Assembly: GCA_003483675.1 (NCBI GenBank)
Contig: DMYK01000194.1
Location: 1 to 6,904 of the forward strand
Length of the DNA stretch: 6,904 bases
Source of the DNA: Microcoleaceae cyanobacterium UBA11344
Lineage (GTDB): Bacteria > Cyanobacteriota > Cyanobacteriia > Cyanobacteriales > Microcoleaceae
Direction: 5' to 3'
How positions within the stretch are numbered: the first letter of the stretch is position 1; every line of letters starts with the position of its first letter. Under the pieces are notes generated by a model. That model saw only the letters and a program-made list of their open reading frames with translations. It was not told where the DNA came from and did not search any database. Positions 1-5,767 of the stretch are shown piece after piece. A program made the position numbers and the translations under genes.

Positions 1-51
1 GGGTGCGCACTGCGCACCTGACTGAGGTTTGTGGGTGCGCACTGCGCACCT
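1..51. repeat. Two copies of a 17-nt GC-rich palindrome
   Basis: The palindrome GGTGCGCA-C-TGCGCACC (8-bp arms, single central base) occurs at 2-18 and again at 34-50. Each copy is flanked by the same extra G on the left and T on the right, so 19 nt are identical and the period is 32 bp. The first copy touches the window edge, so more copies may lie upstream. The arms are perfect and GC-rich, and each copy would form a tight hairpin on either strand. GC-rich palindromes of this kind are common dispersed repeats between cyanobacterial genes; membership of a particular family is inferred. No reading frame here looks like a gene. Confidence 0.8.
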
Positions 52-61
52 TACCCTTGCC

Positions 62-89
62 AAAAAAATCAAGTCCGCGCAGGCGGACT
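62..89 (-). terminator. Probable intrinsic terminator of the pspA-like/pstS-like pair
   Basis: Read on the minus strand, AGTCCGC (89-83) pairs perfectly with GCGGACT (78-72) around a 4-nt loop. Three bases follow, then a run of seven T residues (68-62). This is the form of a factor-independent terminator. It lies about 65 nt past the stop codon of the PstS-like gene and in the right orientation for it. The stem also resembles a hairpin repeat that I recall as widespread in filamentous cyanobacteria, so it may be a dispersed repeat that acts as a terminator. Confidence 0.6.
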
Positions 90-104
90 ATTTCACTTGT
101 GTAG

Positions 105-124
105 CGCCAGAATTTATTCTGGCG
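105..124. repeat. Perfect 9-bp-arm hairpin after the PstS-like gene
   Basis: CGCCAGAAT (105-113) and ATTCTGGCG (116-124) are perfect inverted repeats with only TT between them. The hairpin lies about 30 nt past the stop of the PstS-like gene and just before the T-tailed hairpin at 62-89. It has no T-run of its own on the minus strand, so it is more likely a dispersed repeat or a structure protecting the mRNA 3' end than a terminator. Confidence 0.7.
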
Positions 125-154
125 AACTCCTGAATGTCAAAACTTTGCCAAGGC

Positions 155-1096
155 TCAATTTTCGGCCAGCATCGCTTTTTGTCCTTCAGGGGAAGTCGCG
201 TAACCCAAGAAATCCTTAACCACTTGGCTGGGAGGATTTTTGTAAGCGTAGTACAACTGCCGCTTGTAAGGATAATTCCCAGCATCCGGCGTCGCACCGT
301 TGACGGGCACAACCCGCACTGTTTTCTGATTGACTACTTGAGCGAAAGTCGCATAGCCAATGCCGTTATTGCCTAAAGCTTGCAGCAGAGGAGTTGTCGC
401 ATCTCGATCGAGCGTAGTAATATTTGGCCCCGTACCAAAATTAGCACCAGAGAGCACTTGTTCTTTAAACGTCTGGTGAGTGCCGCTAACTTCTGGTCGA
501 TTAATTACTTTAATTGGGCCCGCCGGACCGCCGACTTTCGACCAATCTTGAGCAGTTCCCTTGAAAATATCTTGAACTTGAGCGACGGTTAAACCTCCTT
601 TGAAGGGGTTGTTAGTGCCGACTACAAGGGCGATCGTATCTAGGGCAACGGGCACTGCTGCCAAACCCTGACCTTGTTCTTGAGCAGTCAAAGGTCGCGA
701 TACCCCAGCAATATCGGCTGTTCCCGCCACCAAATCCTTAATTCCGTTTGCAGAACCATTTGCTTTTGCCACGACTGTAGCGCCAGAAAACTTGGTCTGA
801 AAGCCATTCTTAAGGTTGAGATTGATTGTCACCATGCTGGTAGAACCGTCAATTCTCACCGCCGTACCCGCAGCAACAGAAGCTGGAAGCGCAAAGGAAC
901 TAGCCGAAACAGGCGCAGCACCACCGGGTACTGGCGCGACGGGAGGCAGATTGGCTCCACCACCGCTTGCGGGTGTGGGAGTATTGCTGGCATCCTGGGA
1001 TGCTGGTTTTTTCAGAAAAAAGAACGCGCCGCCACCGGCGAGCAAGAAAAATAACAAAATAAAAACTATGGGGGGAGGCCCGCTACTCTTAGCCAT
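155..1096 (-). CDS. Membrane-anchored PstS-like (phosphate ABC transporter type) substrate-binding protein
   Basis: The 313-residue protein has one hydrophobic segment at about 11-28 followed by two lysines. A Pro/Ala/Gly-rich linker (about 31-72) then leads to a periplasmic binding domain of the PstS family. Family signs are DGSTSM (83-88) at the first ligand loop, the AGTADIAGVSRPL stretch (124-136), RPEVSGTHQTF (200-210) with the typical Arg and SGT, and GNNGIGYATF (242-251). The protein contains no cysteine, so it cannot be a lipoprotein; it is probably held by an uncleaved N-terminal anchor. In this family the domain binds phosphate or a similar oxyanion outside the cytoplasmic membrane. 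No pstC, pstA or pstB gene is visible nearby, so a transport role is unproven and sensing or scaffolding is possible. The start is supported by AAGGAG at 1103-1108, six bases upstream. It lies 31 nt downstream of the PspA-like gene and probably shares its transcript. Confidence 0.85.
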   Translation of the reverse strand: MAKSSGPPPIVFILLFFLLAGGGAFFFLKKPASQDASNTPTPASGGGANLPPVAPVPGGAAPVSASSFALPASVAAGTAVRIDGSTSMVTINLNLKNGFQTKFSGATVVAKANGSANGIKDLVAGTADIAGVSRPLTAQEQGQGLAAVPVALDTIALVVGTNNPFKGGLTVAQVQDIFKGTAQDWSKVGGPAGPIKVINRPEVSGTHQTFKEQVLSGANFGTGPNITTLDRDATTPLLQALGNNGIGYATFAQVVNQKTVRVVPVNGATPDAGNYPYKRQLYYAYKNPPSQVVKDFLGYATSPEGQKAMLAEN

Positions 1097-1127
1097 AAAA
1101 TTCTCCTTGATTGCGAAAGTTACTAAG

Positions 1128-1829
1128 TTATTTGTTGTTGGAGCCGTCTAACATTTGCAGCCTGCGATTAACCTCATCATCTATGGTCATATTTTCTAAT
1201 TCTGCCTGAAGTCTTTCTTGGGGGTTCTCAGATAGCTCTGCTAAAGCTTGCTGTTGGAGGTTGCGGCCTTGAACGGCGTTTTTGGCTTGCTCGAATTGCG
1301 ATCGAGCTGAATCAATACTCAAGTCGTTATTGACTTTGGCTATGGCTCCGAGGGCTTCGTTAATCTCGGCCATATCTTTCATATTTTGCATATCGGTTTT
1401 GTAGGCTTCGAGCTTTGTCCGCTCTCGATTTAGCTTGTCTTTGGAAGCGTTAACGAACTGTTCGGCTTGTTTTACTTGGGCTTCTAACTGTGGCAAAATT
1501 TGTTCTGTCTGAATTACCTTCGACATTGCCAAGCGGGCTGCTTCTTCGTTGCCGTTGCGCTGGGCTGTGACGGCTTGGCGCTCGATATTTTGCATTTCCC
1601 TAACTTTTTCTTCATATTTGGTTTTGGCGCGCTGGTAGGCTGCAACTTGAGTTGAGACTGCTGTTGCTAGTTTTTGCACTGATTCTTGCATCGATCGCAA
1701 AGACTCTTCGGCCACCGCCACCGCCACCTTACCACCGGATTCTACGGGCAGTCCCCACATCCAATTCCAGGCGCCTACTATGGTTCTGCCTGCCTTTTCG
1801 CCCATCAACCAGTAAAGGACTTTTTTCAT
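1128..1829 (-). CDS. PspA/IM30 (ESCRT-III-like) family coiled-coil protein
   Basis: The 233-residue protein is mostly charged helix. Long coiled-coil segments run from about 40 to 170 and are rich in Gln, Glu, Lys and Ala. The AQRNGNEEAARLAMSK stretch (89-104) matches the conserved PspA/IM30 pattern in which Gly-Asn/Glu-Glu is followed by Ala-Arg-x-Ala. PspA and IM30/Vipp1 proteins assemble on the inner face of membranes and stabilise or remodel them; in cyanobacteria Vipp1 supports thylakoids. The N-terminus differs from classical PspA/Vipp1. In place of the usual MG-(L/I)-F amphipathic helix it has MKKVLYWLMG and a Trp-rich stretch WNWMWGLPV (21-29), so this is probably a divergent paralogue rather than Vipp1 itself. 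No strong Shine-Dalgarno precedes the ATG. The gene lies past the hairpin that follows fabD and 31 nt before the PstS-like gene. Family call firm, exact role unknown. Confidence 0.85.
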   Translation of the reverse strand: MKKVLYWLMGEKAGRTIVGAWNWMWGLPVESGGKVAVAVAEESLRSMQESVQKLATAVSTQVAAYQRAKTKYEEKVREMQNIERQAVTAQRNGNEEAARLAMSKVIQTEQILPQLEAQVKQAEQFVNASKDKLNRERTKLEAYKTDMQNMKDMAEINEALGAIAKVNNDLSIDSARSQFEQAKNAVQGRNLQQQALAELSENPQERLQAELENMTIDDEVNRRLQMLDGSNNK

Positions 1830-1910
1830 AGGAATGTCAGATTAGCTTGGTTCTTACGCTTAAGTGTACATCAGGATTTGTCGATCGCCCTCTTCGAGCT
1901 ATCGGCAATT

Positions 1911-1943
1911 AGATCCCCGACTGCTTAAACAAGTCGGGGGTCT
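1911..1943. terminator. Strong hairpin between fabD and the PspA-like gene
   Basis: AGATCCCCGACT (1911-1922) pairs with AGTCGGGGGTCT (1932-1943): 12 bp with one G-U wobble around a 9-nt loop. It starts 33 nt past the fabD stop. On the minus strand no T-run follows it. On the plus strand seven T residues (1954-1960) lie about ten bases beyond. It may end or weaken read-through from fabD, but it does not fit the classic form in the needed direction. CCCCGACT hairpins of this type are frequent dispersed repeats in filamentous cyanobacteria, as far as I recall. The rest of the gap (1830-1910) holds the leader of the PspA-like gene, where I see no convincing promoter. Confidence 0.5.
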
Positions 1944-1975
1944 GCGTATTCTGTTTTTTTGAGGTTAACAACAGA

Positions 1976-2854
1976 TTATTTTGGCAAATCTGCAAAACTG
2001 CTAACATTTACCAGTGTTAAATCTGGAGTTGTTCGTTTAATCAAACCTGTCAGGACTTTCCCGGGGCCTATTTCCACCACGCGATCGATACCCTGTAGTG
2101 GCAATTGCAGCGAAATCTCACGCCAGCGCACGCCTTTGGTCATCTGCTGAGACAATCGCTGCTTCAAAGTAGCTCCGCTTGTAGTGGCTGACGGTTCAGA
2201 GTTAGAGAGAACCAGCATCTTAGCATCAGAAAACCTTGCAGATTTTAAAACTTGTTGAAACTCATTCGCCACTGATGACATCAGGGGAGAGTGAAACGCG
2301 CCGGAAACATTCAATTTAACGGCCCGTTTGACTTTGATTTTGGCAAGCAATTCTTCTACTGCTGTCGGCGTTCCAGAAATGACGACTTGTGCTTCGCTGT
2401 TATCGTTGGCCAGCACCACGTCTCGGCTGTATTGAATTTGCAGTTCTAGTTCCTGTCTGTCGAATCCGAGCAAAGCCACCATTTGCCCGCCGGAGACATT
2501 ATCCATGAGTTCGGCGCGGCGTTTAACTAAGCGCAATCCTGTTTCAAAGTCAAAAACACCTGCTGCGTAAAGGGCAGTGTATTCTCCTAAACTGTGACCT
2601 GCAACCACTGCGGGCCGATCGAACTTTTCGCGCACTAAATCGGTCAAAATGCTTTCGATCACGTACAAGCAAGGCTGAGTGTAGAGAGTCCGAGAGAGTT
2701 TTGCTTCTTCTTGGCAAATTTCCGGGACAGACCAGCCTAAAATCTCTTTTGCTAGCTCAAATTTGGCTTTGGCTTTTGGCAAGTTTAATAAGTCTGCACC
2801 CATCCCGATCGCCTGGGAACCTTGTCCGGGAAATACCCATGCTGTTTTAGTCAT
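1976..2854 (-). CDS. fabD: Malonyl-CoA:ACP transacylase
   Basis: The 292-residue protein has the usual family length. It transfers malonyl from CoA to acyl carrier protein in the cytoplasm, supplying the extender unit for type II fatty-acid synthesis. Visible marks are FPGQGSQ (8-14) at the N-terminus, the nucleophile motif GHSLGEYTA (86-94) with Ser88, the KRRAELM stretch (111-117) with the carboxylate-binding Arg113, GAFHSPLM (185-192) with the catalytic His188, and EIGPGKVLTGL (261-271) near the end. All key residues are present. The ATG lies just before the FPGQGSQ motif as in known FabD; GGAAAA upstream is a weak ribosome site. It is the third gene of the plsX-fabH-fabD series but sits 324 bp after fabH, with its own promoter candidate at 2996-3004. 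The plsC gene that I would expect next in many cyanobacteria is absent. Confidence 0.97.
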   Translation of the reverse strand: MTKTAWVFPGQGSQAIGMGADLLNLPKAKAKFELAKEILGWSVPEICQEEAKLSRTLYTQPCLYVIESILTDLVREKFDRPAVVAGHSLGEYTALYAAGVFDFETGLRLVKRRAELMDNVSGGQMVALLGFDRQELELQIQYSRDVVLANDNSEAQVVISGTPTAVEELLAKIKVKRAVKLNVSGAFHSPLMSSVANEFQQVLKSARFSDAKMLVLSNSEPSATTSGATLKQRLSQQMTKGVRWREISLQLPLQGIDRVVEIGPGKVLTGLIKRTTPDLTLVNVSSFADLPK

Positions 2855-3178
2855 TTTTCCGGTTATTTGCTAATTGGTAGTTGCTAATTTCTGATTGCGG
2901 ATGTTATTTAAAAGAGTTCTTTGTTTCTCGCTCATAATTTCGCTGGCTGGTATCCACTATCTTTCGGTTGACTAACTCTCTATGCGCGACTCACAATTAT
3001 AACATACAACTGCGATTTTTTTGTGAATTTGTCTGATTTCTTTGGGCTGGTGGCATCTAATTAATATTGACAGGATAATTACCAAGCTTCAATCCTGGGA
3101 AAGTCGATCGCGCCAAAACAGGATTTTCAGTCTCCCACTCAAAAACAGGGCGATCGCCAGCAGCCGGCTACCCAATAT
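2855..3178. other. 324-bp fabH-fabD intergenic region
   Basis: This gap is unusually long for two genes of one pathway. It contains a promoter candidate for fabD (2996-3004), a perfect HIP1 octamer (3150-3157), a second CGATCG core near 3105, and a short direct repeat (TTGCTAATT at 2867-2875 and 2881-2889) in the fabD leader. AATCCTG (3091-3097) and CAGGATT (3119-3125) could form a weak stem downstream of fabH, but no T-run makes it a terminator. The only reading frame I found is a 21-codon one with no ribosome site, which I do not call a gene. Confidence 0.6.
2996..3004 (-). promoter_or_regulatory. Extended -10 promoter candidate for fabD
   Basis: The minus strand reads TGTTATAAT (3004-2996), a perfect TATAAT box with the TG extension that lets a promoter work with a poor -35 element. 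TTCACA (3027-3022) is the only -35 likeness and sits 20 bp away, which is too far. Transcription would start near 2989, giving fabD a leader of about 135 nt. This would let fabD be expressed separately from fabH. Confidence 0.45.
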
Positions 3179-4180
3179 TTATCTTCCCCATTGAAAAATC
3201 ACCGCCCCCCAAGTCAAACCAGCACCGAAGCCAGCCACAGCAATAGTATCGCCCGCTTTAACTTGACCCTGACGCACAGCTTCATCTAGAGCCAGTGGAA
3301 TAGAAGCCGCTGAGGTATTGCCATAATTTGCCAAATTGCTGATGACTTTTTCCGGCGGAATCTTTAGCCTTTGAGCCACTGCATCGAGAATCCGCTGATT
3401 AGCTTGGTGTAACAGCAGCCAGTCAATGTCTGTGACGCTGATATTTGCCCGAAACATCGCTTTTTCGATCACTTCCGGGACTTTTCTCACAGCAAAACGA
3501 TAGATTTCTTGACCATTCATAGTGATGGGTTGAAATGCACCTTGTCCGATCCTGATGCCATCAATTAATTCTTTTGACTCTCCTTTGTAAGCCAAGTTGA
3601 GAGAGGAATTTTGGGTGCCGTCGCTGCGAATTTCAAATCCCAACAGGCGATCGGTTTCTGAAGCTTGTAATACTACCGCACCCGCCCCATCTCCAAATAA
3701 AATGCAACTACCTCGATCGGACCAATTCACCCAGCGAGACAAAATATCCGCTCCGATCAGCAACACATTTTGATAAACCCCTGTCCGAATGAACTGCGAG
3801 GCTGTCACTAAACCAAAAACAAAGCCCGAACAAGCTGCTGTCAAATCAAAAGCCACAGCTTTTGTCGCGCCCAACCGATATTGAATTTGACTAGCACTAC
3901 CAAACAAATCGTCAGGGCTTGAGGTAGCCAAAATAATCAAATCGATATCAGTCGGCAAAATTTCTGCCATTGCGATCGCCTTTTGAGATGCCTCTGTGGC
4001 TAAATCGCACAAAGATATTCCATCAGTCGCCAATCTGCGGGAGTGAATTCCCGTTCGCGCCGCTATCCACTCGTCAGAGGTTTCCACAATCTGACTCAAA
4101 CTGTGATTATCCAGCGCAACCTGCGGCGTACAAGAACCGCTACCCGTGACGACAATGCCGAACCCTGATTGCTGCAACAT
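3179..4180 (-). CDS. fabH: Beta-ketoacyl-ACP synthase III (KAS III)
   Basis: The 333-residue protein has the usual KAS III length. It condenses acetyl-CoA with malonyl-ACP in the first step of type II fatty-acid synthesis. The catalytic triad is complete: Cys117 in FDLTAACSGF (111-120), His258 in LLLHQANQRI (255-264), and Asn288 in NYGNTSAASIP (285-295). The early TSDEWIAARTGIHSRR stretch (34-49), the ATSSPDDLFGS stretch (85-95) and the C-terminal GFGAGLTWGA (317-326) are also typical. The start has a good ribosome site, GGAGAGG, just upstream (4188-4182). It lies downstream of plsX and upstream of fabD, an order shared with many bacteria, but it is separated from plsX by a repeat element that could interrupt transcription. 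Confidence 0.97.
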   Translation of the reverse strand: MLQQSGFGIVVTGSGSCTPQVALDNHSLSQIVETSDEWIAARTGIHSRRLATDGISLCDLATEASQKAIAMAEILPTDIDLIILATSSPDDLFGSASQIQYRLGATKAVAFDLTAACSGFVFGLVTASQFIRTGVYQNVLLIGADILSRWVNWSDRGSCILFGDGAGAVVLQASETDRLLGFEIRSDGTQNSSLNLAYKGESKELIDGIRIGQGAFQPITMNGQEIYRFAVRKVPEVIEKAMFRANISVTDIDWLLLHQANQRILDAVAQRLKIPPEKVISNLANYGNTSAASIPLALDEAVRQGQVKAGDTIAVAGFGAGLTWGAVIFQWGR

Positions 4181-4210
4181 TCCTCTCCATTTACTCGCTG
4201 TCGGTCGAGA

Positions 4211-4501
4211 AATTAAAAATTAAAAACTACAAATTAAAAGTGTTTTTTACAGGACTGAAATTACTTTTTTTAACAGGACTTACGAGTCAACTGTCATGCT
4301 GAGTCCTGAGCGTGAGCGCAGGATCATGAAGCATCTCAGACCTCTGAGCGATCCTGCGTGATCCTGCCGTGAGTTGACCTTGAGGAACGAAAGGCTCAGG
4401 ACTCAGGATGACAGAATTCCGTCGAGCGTGCGTAAGTCCTATTTAAGCAAAACAGCTTGTTTAAGCATACATTTTTAATGGGACATTTTTAATTTTTAAT
4501 T
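4211..4501. repeat. Perfect 16-nt AT-rich inverted repeat around the plsX-fabH gap element
   Basis: AATTAAAAATTAAAAA (4211-4226) and its exact reverse complement (4486-4501) bracket almost the whole plsX-fabH gap, enclosing the element at 4275-4440. The arms are low in complexity, and runs of this type are common between cyanobacterial genes. They may mark an outer border of a larger insertion of about 291 bp or be a separate dispersed repeat. The perfect 16-base match is seen directly; its meaning is inferred. The rest of the 335-bp gap holds no gene-like reading frame. Confidence 0.55.
4275..4440. mobile_element. 166-bp MITE-like palindromic element without a coding region
   Basis: The element begins with AGGACTTACG (4275-4284) and ends with its exact reverse complement CGTAAGTCCT (4431-4440). 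Inside, 4291-4311 pairs with 4394-4414 at 20 of 21 positions. Further in, GCAGGATCA (4318-4326) pairs with TGATCCTGC (4359-4367). At the centre CTCAGA (4335-4340) pairs with TCTGAG (4343-4348). The whole can fold into a long nested cruciform or RNA hairpin. Terminal inverted repeats, small size and lack of a gene fit a miniature inverted-repeat transposable element moved by a transposase encoded elsewhere. The inner CTGTCATGCTGAG part resembles a widespread bacterial intergenic repeat. No clear target-site duplication is visible. It may act as a terminator or mRNA stabiliser between plsX and fabH. Confidence 0.65.
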
Positions 4502-4515
4502 CCCGCGTACTGCCT

Positions 4516-5565
4516 CTAATTCCTAGCTTCTTGTTCCAGAGCGCTTTTGCGATATTCCCCTTGAATACGCTCGATCACTTGGTTGTCAAAAGCACCCTTA
4601 GCCAAACGAACAGCATTGCAAATTGAAGCAGCTTGAGACGAACCGTGGCTGATAATGCAAACTCCAGCAACGCCCAACAGCAAACCGCCGCCGTGTTCAA
4701 CGTGGTCAACCCGCTGCTTAAACCCTCTCAGGCTTTCTTGCAGTAGGGGAGCGCTAATTTGATTTTGGAGTCCCGCAGCCAATTCTTCCTTAAGCACTTG
4801 CACCACGACTTCGCCCACCGCTTCAGCAAACTTCAACAAAACGTTGCCGACAAACCCGTCGCAGACAATCACGTCGAAGTTCCCCGATAGTACATCGCGG
4901 CCTTCGGCATTGCCCACAAAAGGAATGTGAGGATTGTCCACCAATAACTGGTGGGTGCGTACCACAGCGTCGTTACCTTTAGAAGGTTCTTCGCCAATGT
5001 TGAGCAAACCGATTTTGGGTGAGGCCACGCCCAGCACGTACTGGCTGTAAATAGTTCCCATAACAGCGAACTGCTCCAAAAATTTGGGGCGGCAGTCCAC
5101 ATTCGCGCCGACATCGAGAATCAGTACAGCGCGGTTCGGTATCATTGTCGGCAACACCGCACCGATCGCGGGGCGATCGATTCCGGGTATTCGCCCTAAT
5201 CTCAGCAGGGCCGCAGCCATAGCAGCGCCGGAGTGACCGGCGGACACCACAGCATCGGCTTGCTGGTGCTTCACCAAGTTCATCGCTACGTTAATCGAAG
5301 CTTTGGGCTTGCGTTTGAGGGCACTCAAAGCTTCTTCGTGCATTTCCACCGTTCCTTCAGAAGGAACGATTTCTAGCTGACCTTTACAGACGCGACCGAT
5401 CGCGTCTTGTTGCAGGAGCGAGGCTTCTATTTGCTGTGGATCACCCACTAGCAAAATCTCTACGCCTAATTCTTCTTGTGCTTTCAGCGCTCCCGCCACA
5501 ACTTCGGCGGGGGCATGATCCCCGCCCATAGCGTCTATTGCAATTCTTGCGCGTGTCGATCCCAT
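4516..5565 (-). CDS. plsX: Phosphate acyltransferase PlsX
   Basis: With the start at 5565 the protein has 349 residues, a normal PlsX length. PlsX converts acyl-ACP and phosphate to acyl-phosphate, the donor used by PlsY to make lysophosphatidate; it works as a peripheral membrane enzyme. Family marks in order are IAIDAMGGDHAP (8-19), VVSAGHSGA (106-114), LDVGANVDC (150-158), LLNIGEE (187-193), VGNAEGRD (217-224), CDGFVGNVLLK (235-245) and the EHGGGLLLGVAGVC stretch (290-303). The frame stays open to an ATG at 5718, but the 51 extra codons run through heptamer repeats and a promoter-like box and match nothing I know of PlsX. The MGSTRARIAIDAMGG start is therefore preferred, although no strong ribosome site precedes it. 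plsX heads the plsX-fabH-fabD series and diverges from the carboxypeptidase gene. Confidence 0.95.
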   Translation of the reverse strand: MGSTRARIAIDAMGGDHAPAEVVAGALKAQEELGVEILLVGDPQQIEASLLQQDAIGRVCKGQLEIVPSEGTVEMHEEALSALKRKPKASINVAMNLVKHQQADAVVSAGHSGAAMAAALLRLGRIPGIDRPAIGAVLPTMIPNRAVLILDVGANVDCRPKFLEQFAVMGTIYSQYVLGVASPKIGLLNIGEEPSKGNDAVVRTHQLLVDNPHIPFVGNAEGRDVLSGNFDVIVCDGFVGNVLLKFAEAVGEVVVQVLKEELAAGLQNQISAPLLQESLRGFKQRVDHVEHGGGLLLGVAGVCIISHGSSQAASICNAVRLAKGAFDNQVIERIQGEYRKSALEQEARN

Positions 5566-5590
5566 TGACCAATGTTTGATAAACACTAAA

Positions 5591-5599
5591 ATTCTACCA
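5591..5599 (-). promoter_or_regulatory. Extended -10 promoter candidate for plsX
   Basis: The minus strand reads TGGTAGAAT (5599-5591), which fits the extended -10 form TG-n-TAnAAT. No good -35 box is visible at the right distance. Transcription would begin near 5584, giving a leader of only about 19 nt before the ATG at 5565. If real, it shows that the longer open frame to 5718 cannot be translated from this transcript. Confidence 0.35.
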
Positions 5600-5642
5600 G
5601 GAAGTTGGGAGCCTGAGTTCAGAATTCCTATGTCAGTTAACT

Positions 5643-5691
5643 GTTGACGGTTGACGGTTGACGGTTGACAGTTGACGGTTGACGGTTGACT
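5643..5691. repeat. Heptanucleotide tandem array, seven units of GTTGACG
   Basis: Seven head-to-tail 7-mers run without a break: five are GTTGACG, the fourth is GTTGACA and the last is GTTGACT. Short tandemly repeated heptamers (STRR sequences) are known from filamentous cyanobacteria. The array lies upstream of plsX and in front of the plus-strand carboxypeptidase gene. It is translated only in the false N-terminal extension of plsX. Copy number is likely to vary between strains. Confidence 0.9.
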
Positions 5692-5704
5692 GTGGTCGTG
5701 CCGC

Positions 5705-5767
5705 CAGCGAACAGTCAACAGCGAACAGCGAACAGCGAACAGCGAACAGCGAACAGCGAACAGTCAA
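5705..5767. repeat. Heptanucleotide tandem array, nine units of CAGCGAA
   Basis: Nine contiguous 7-mers are visible: seven CAGCGAA units, with CAGTCAA as the second and the last. The CAGTCAA variants match in reverse complement the last unit of the neighbouring GTTGACG array, so the two arrays face each other across a 13-nt spacer. GTTGACTGT (5685-5693) and ACAGTCAAC (5711-5719, repeated at 5760-5768) are exact inverted repeats that could form a hairpin. The array ends about 70 bp before the carboxypeptidase start. Confidence 0.9.

Noticed and set aside
1..51. Possible CRISPR start from the two 19-nt copies
   Set aside because: Only two copies are visible, they are palindromic along their whole length and the spacer would be 13 nt, too short for CRISPR.
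31..376. Short plus- and minus-strand reading frames at the left edge
   Set aside because: They overlap palindromic repeats and the PstS-like gene in other frames and show no family motif or ribosome site.
1962..1969. Single Pho-box-like GTTAACCT on the minus strand upstream of the PspA-like gene
   Set aside because: Cyanobacterial Pho boxes need spaced direct repeats; no second half-site is present and the site lies on the far side of a strong hairpin.
2870..2935. 21-codon frame in the fabD leader on the minus strand
   Set aside because: It has no ribosome site, is partly made of a short repeat, and resembles no known leader peptide.
4275..4440. A small structured RNA gene in the plsX-fabH gap
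   Set aside because: The symmetrical ends and nested palindromes fit a MITE better, and no promoter-terminator pair specific to it is visible; it cannot be excluded without expression data.
4869..5114. 81-codon minus-strand frame inside plsX
   Set aside because: It is a different frame of the well-supported plsX gene, and its translation looks like a shadow with no recognisable motif.
5643..5767. Possible CRISPR array
   Set aside because: The units are 7 nt, contiguous and without unique spacers, so this is a simple tandem array and not a CRISPR.
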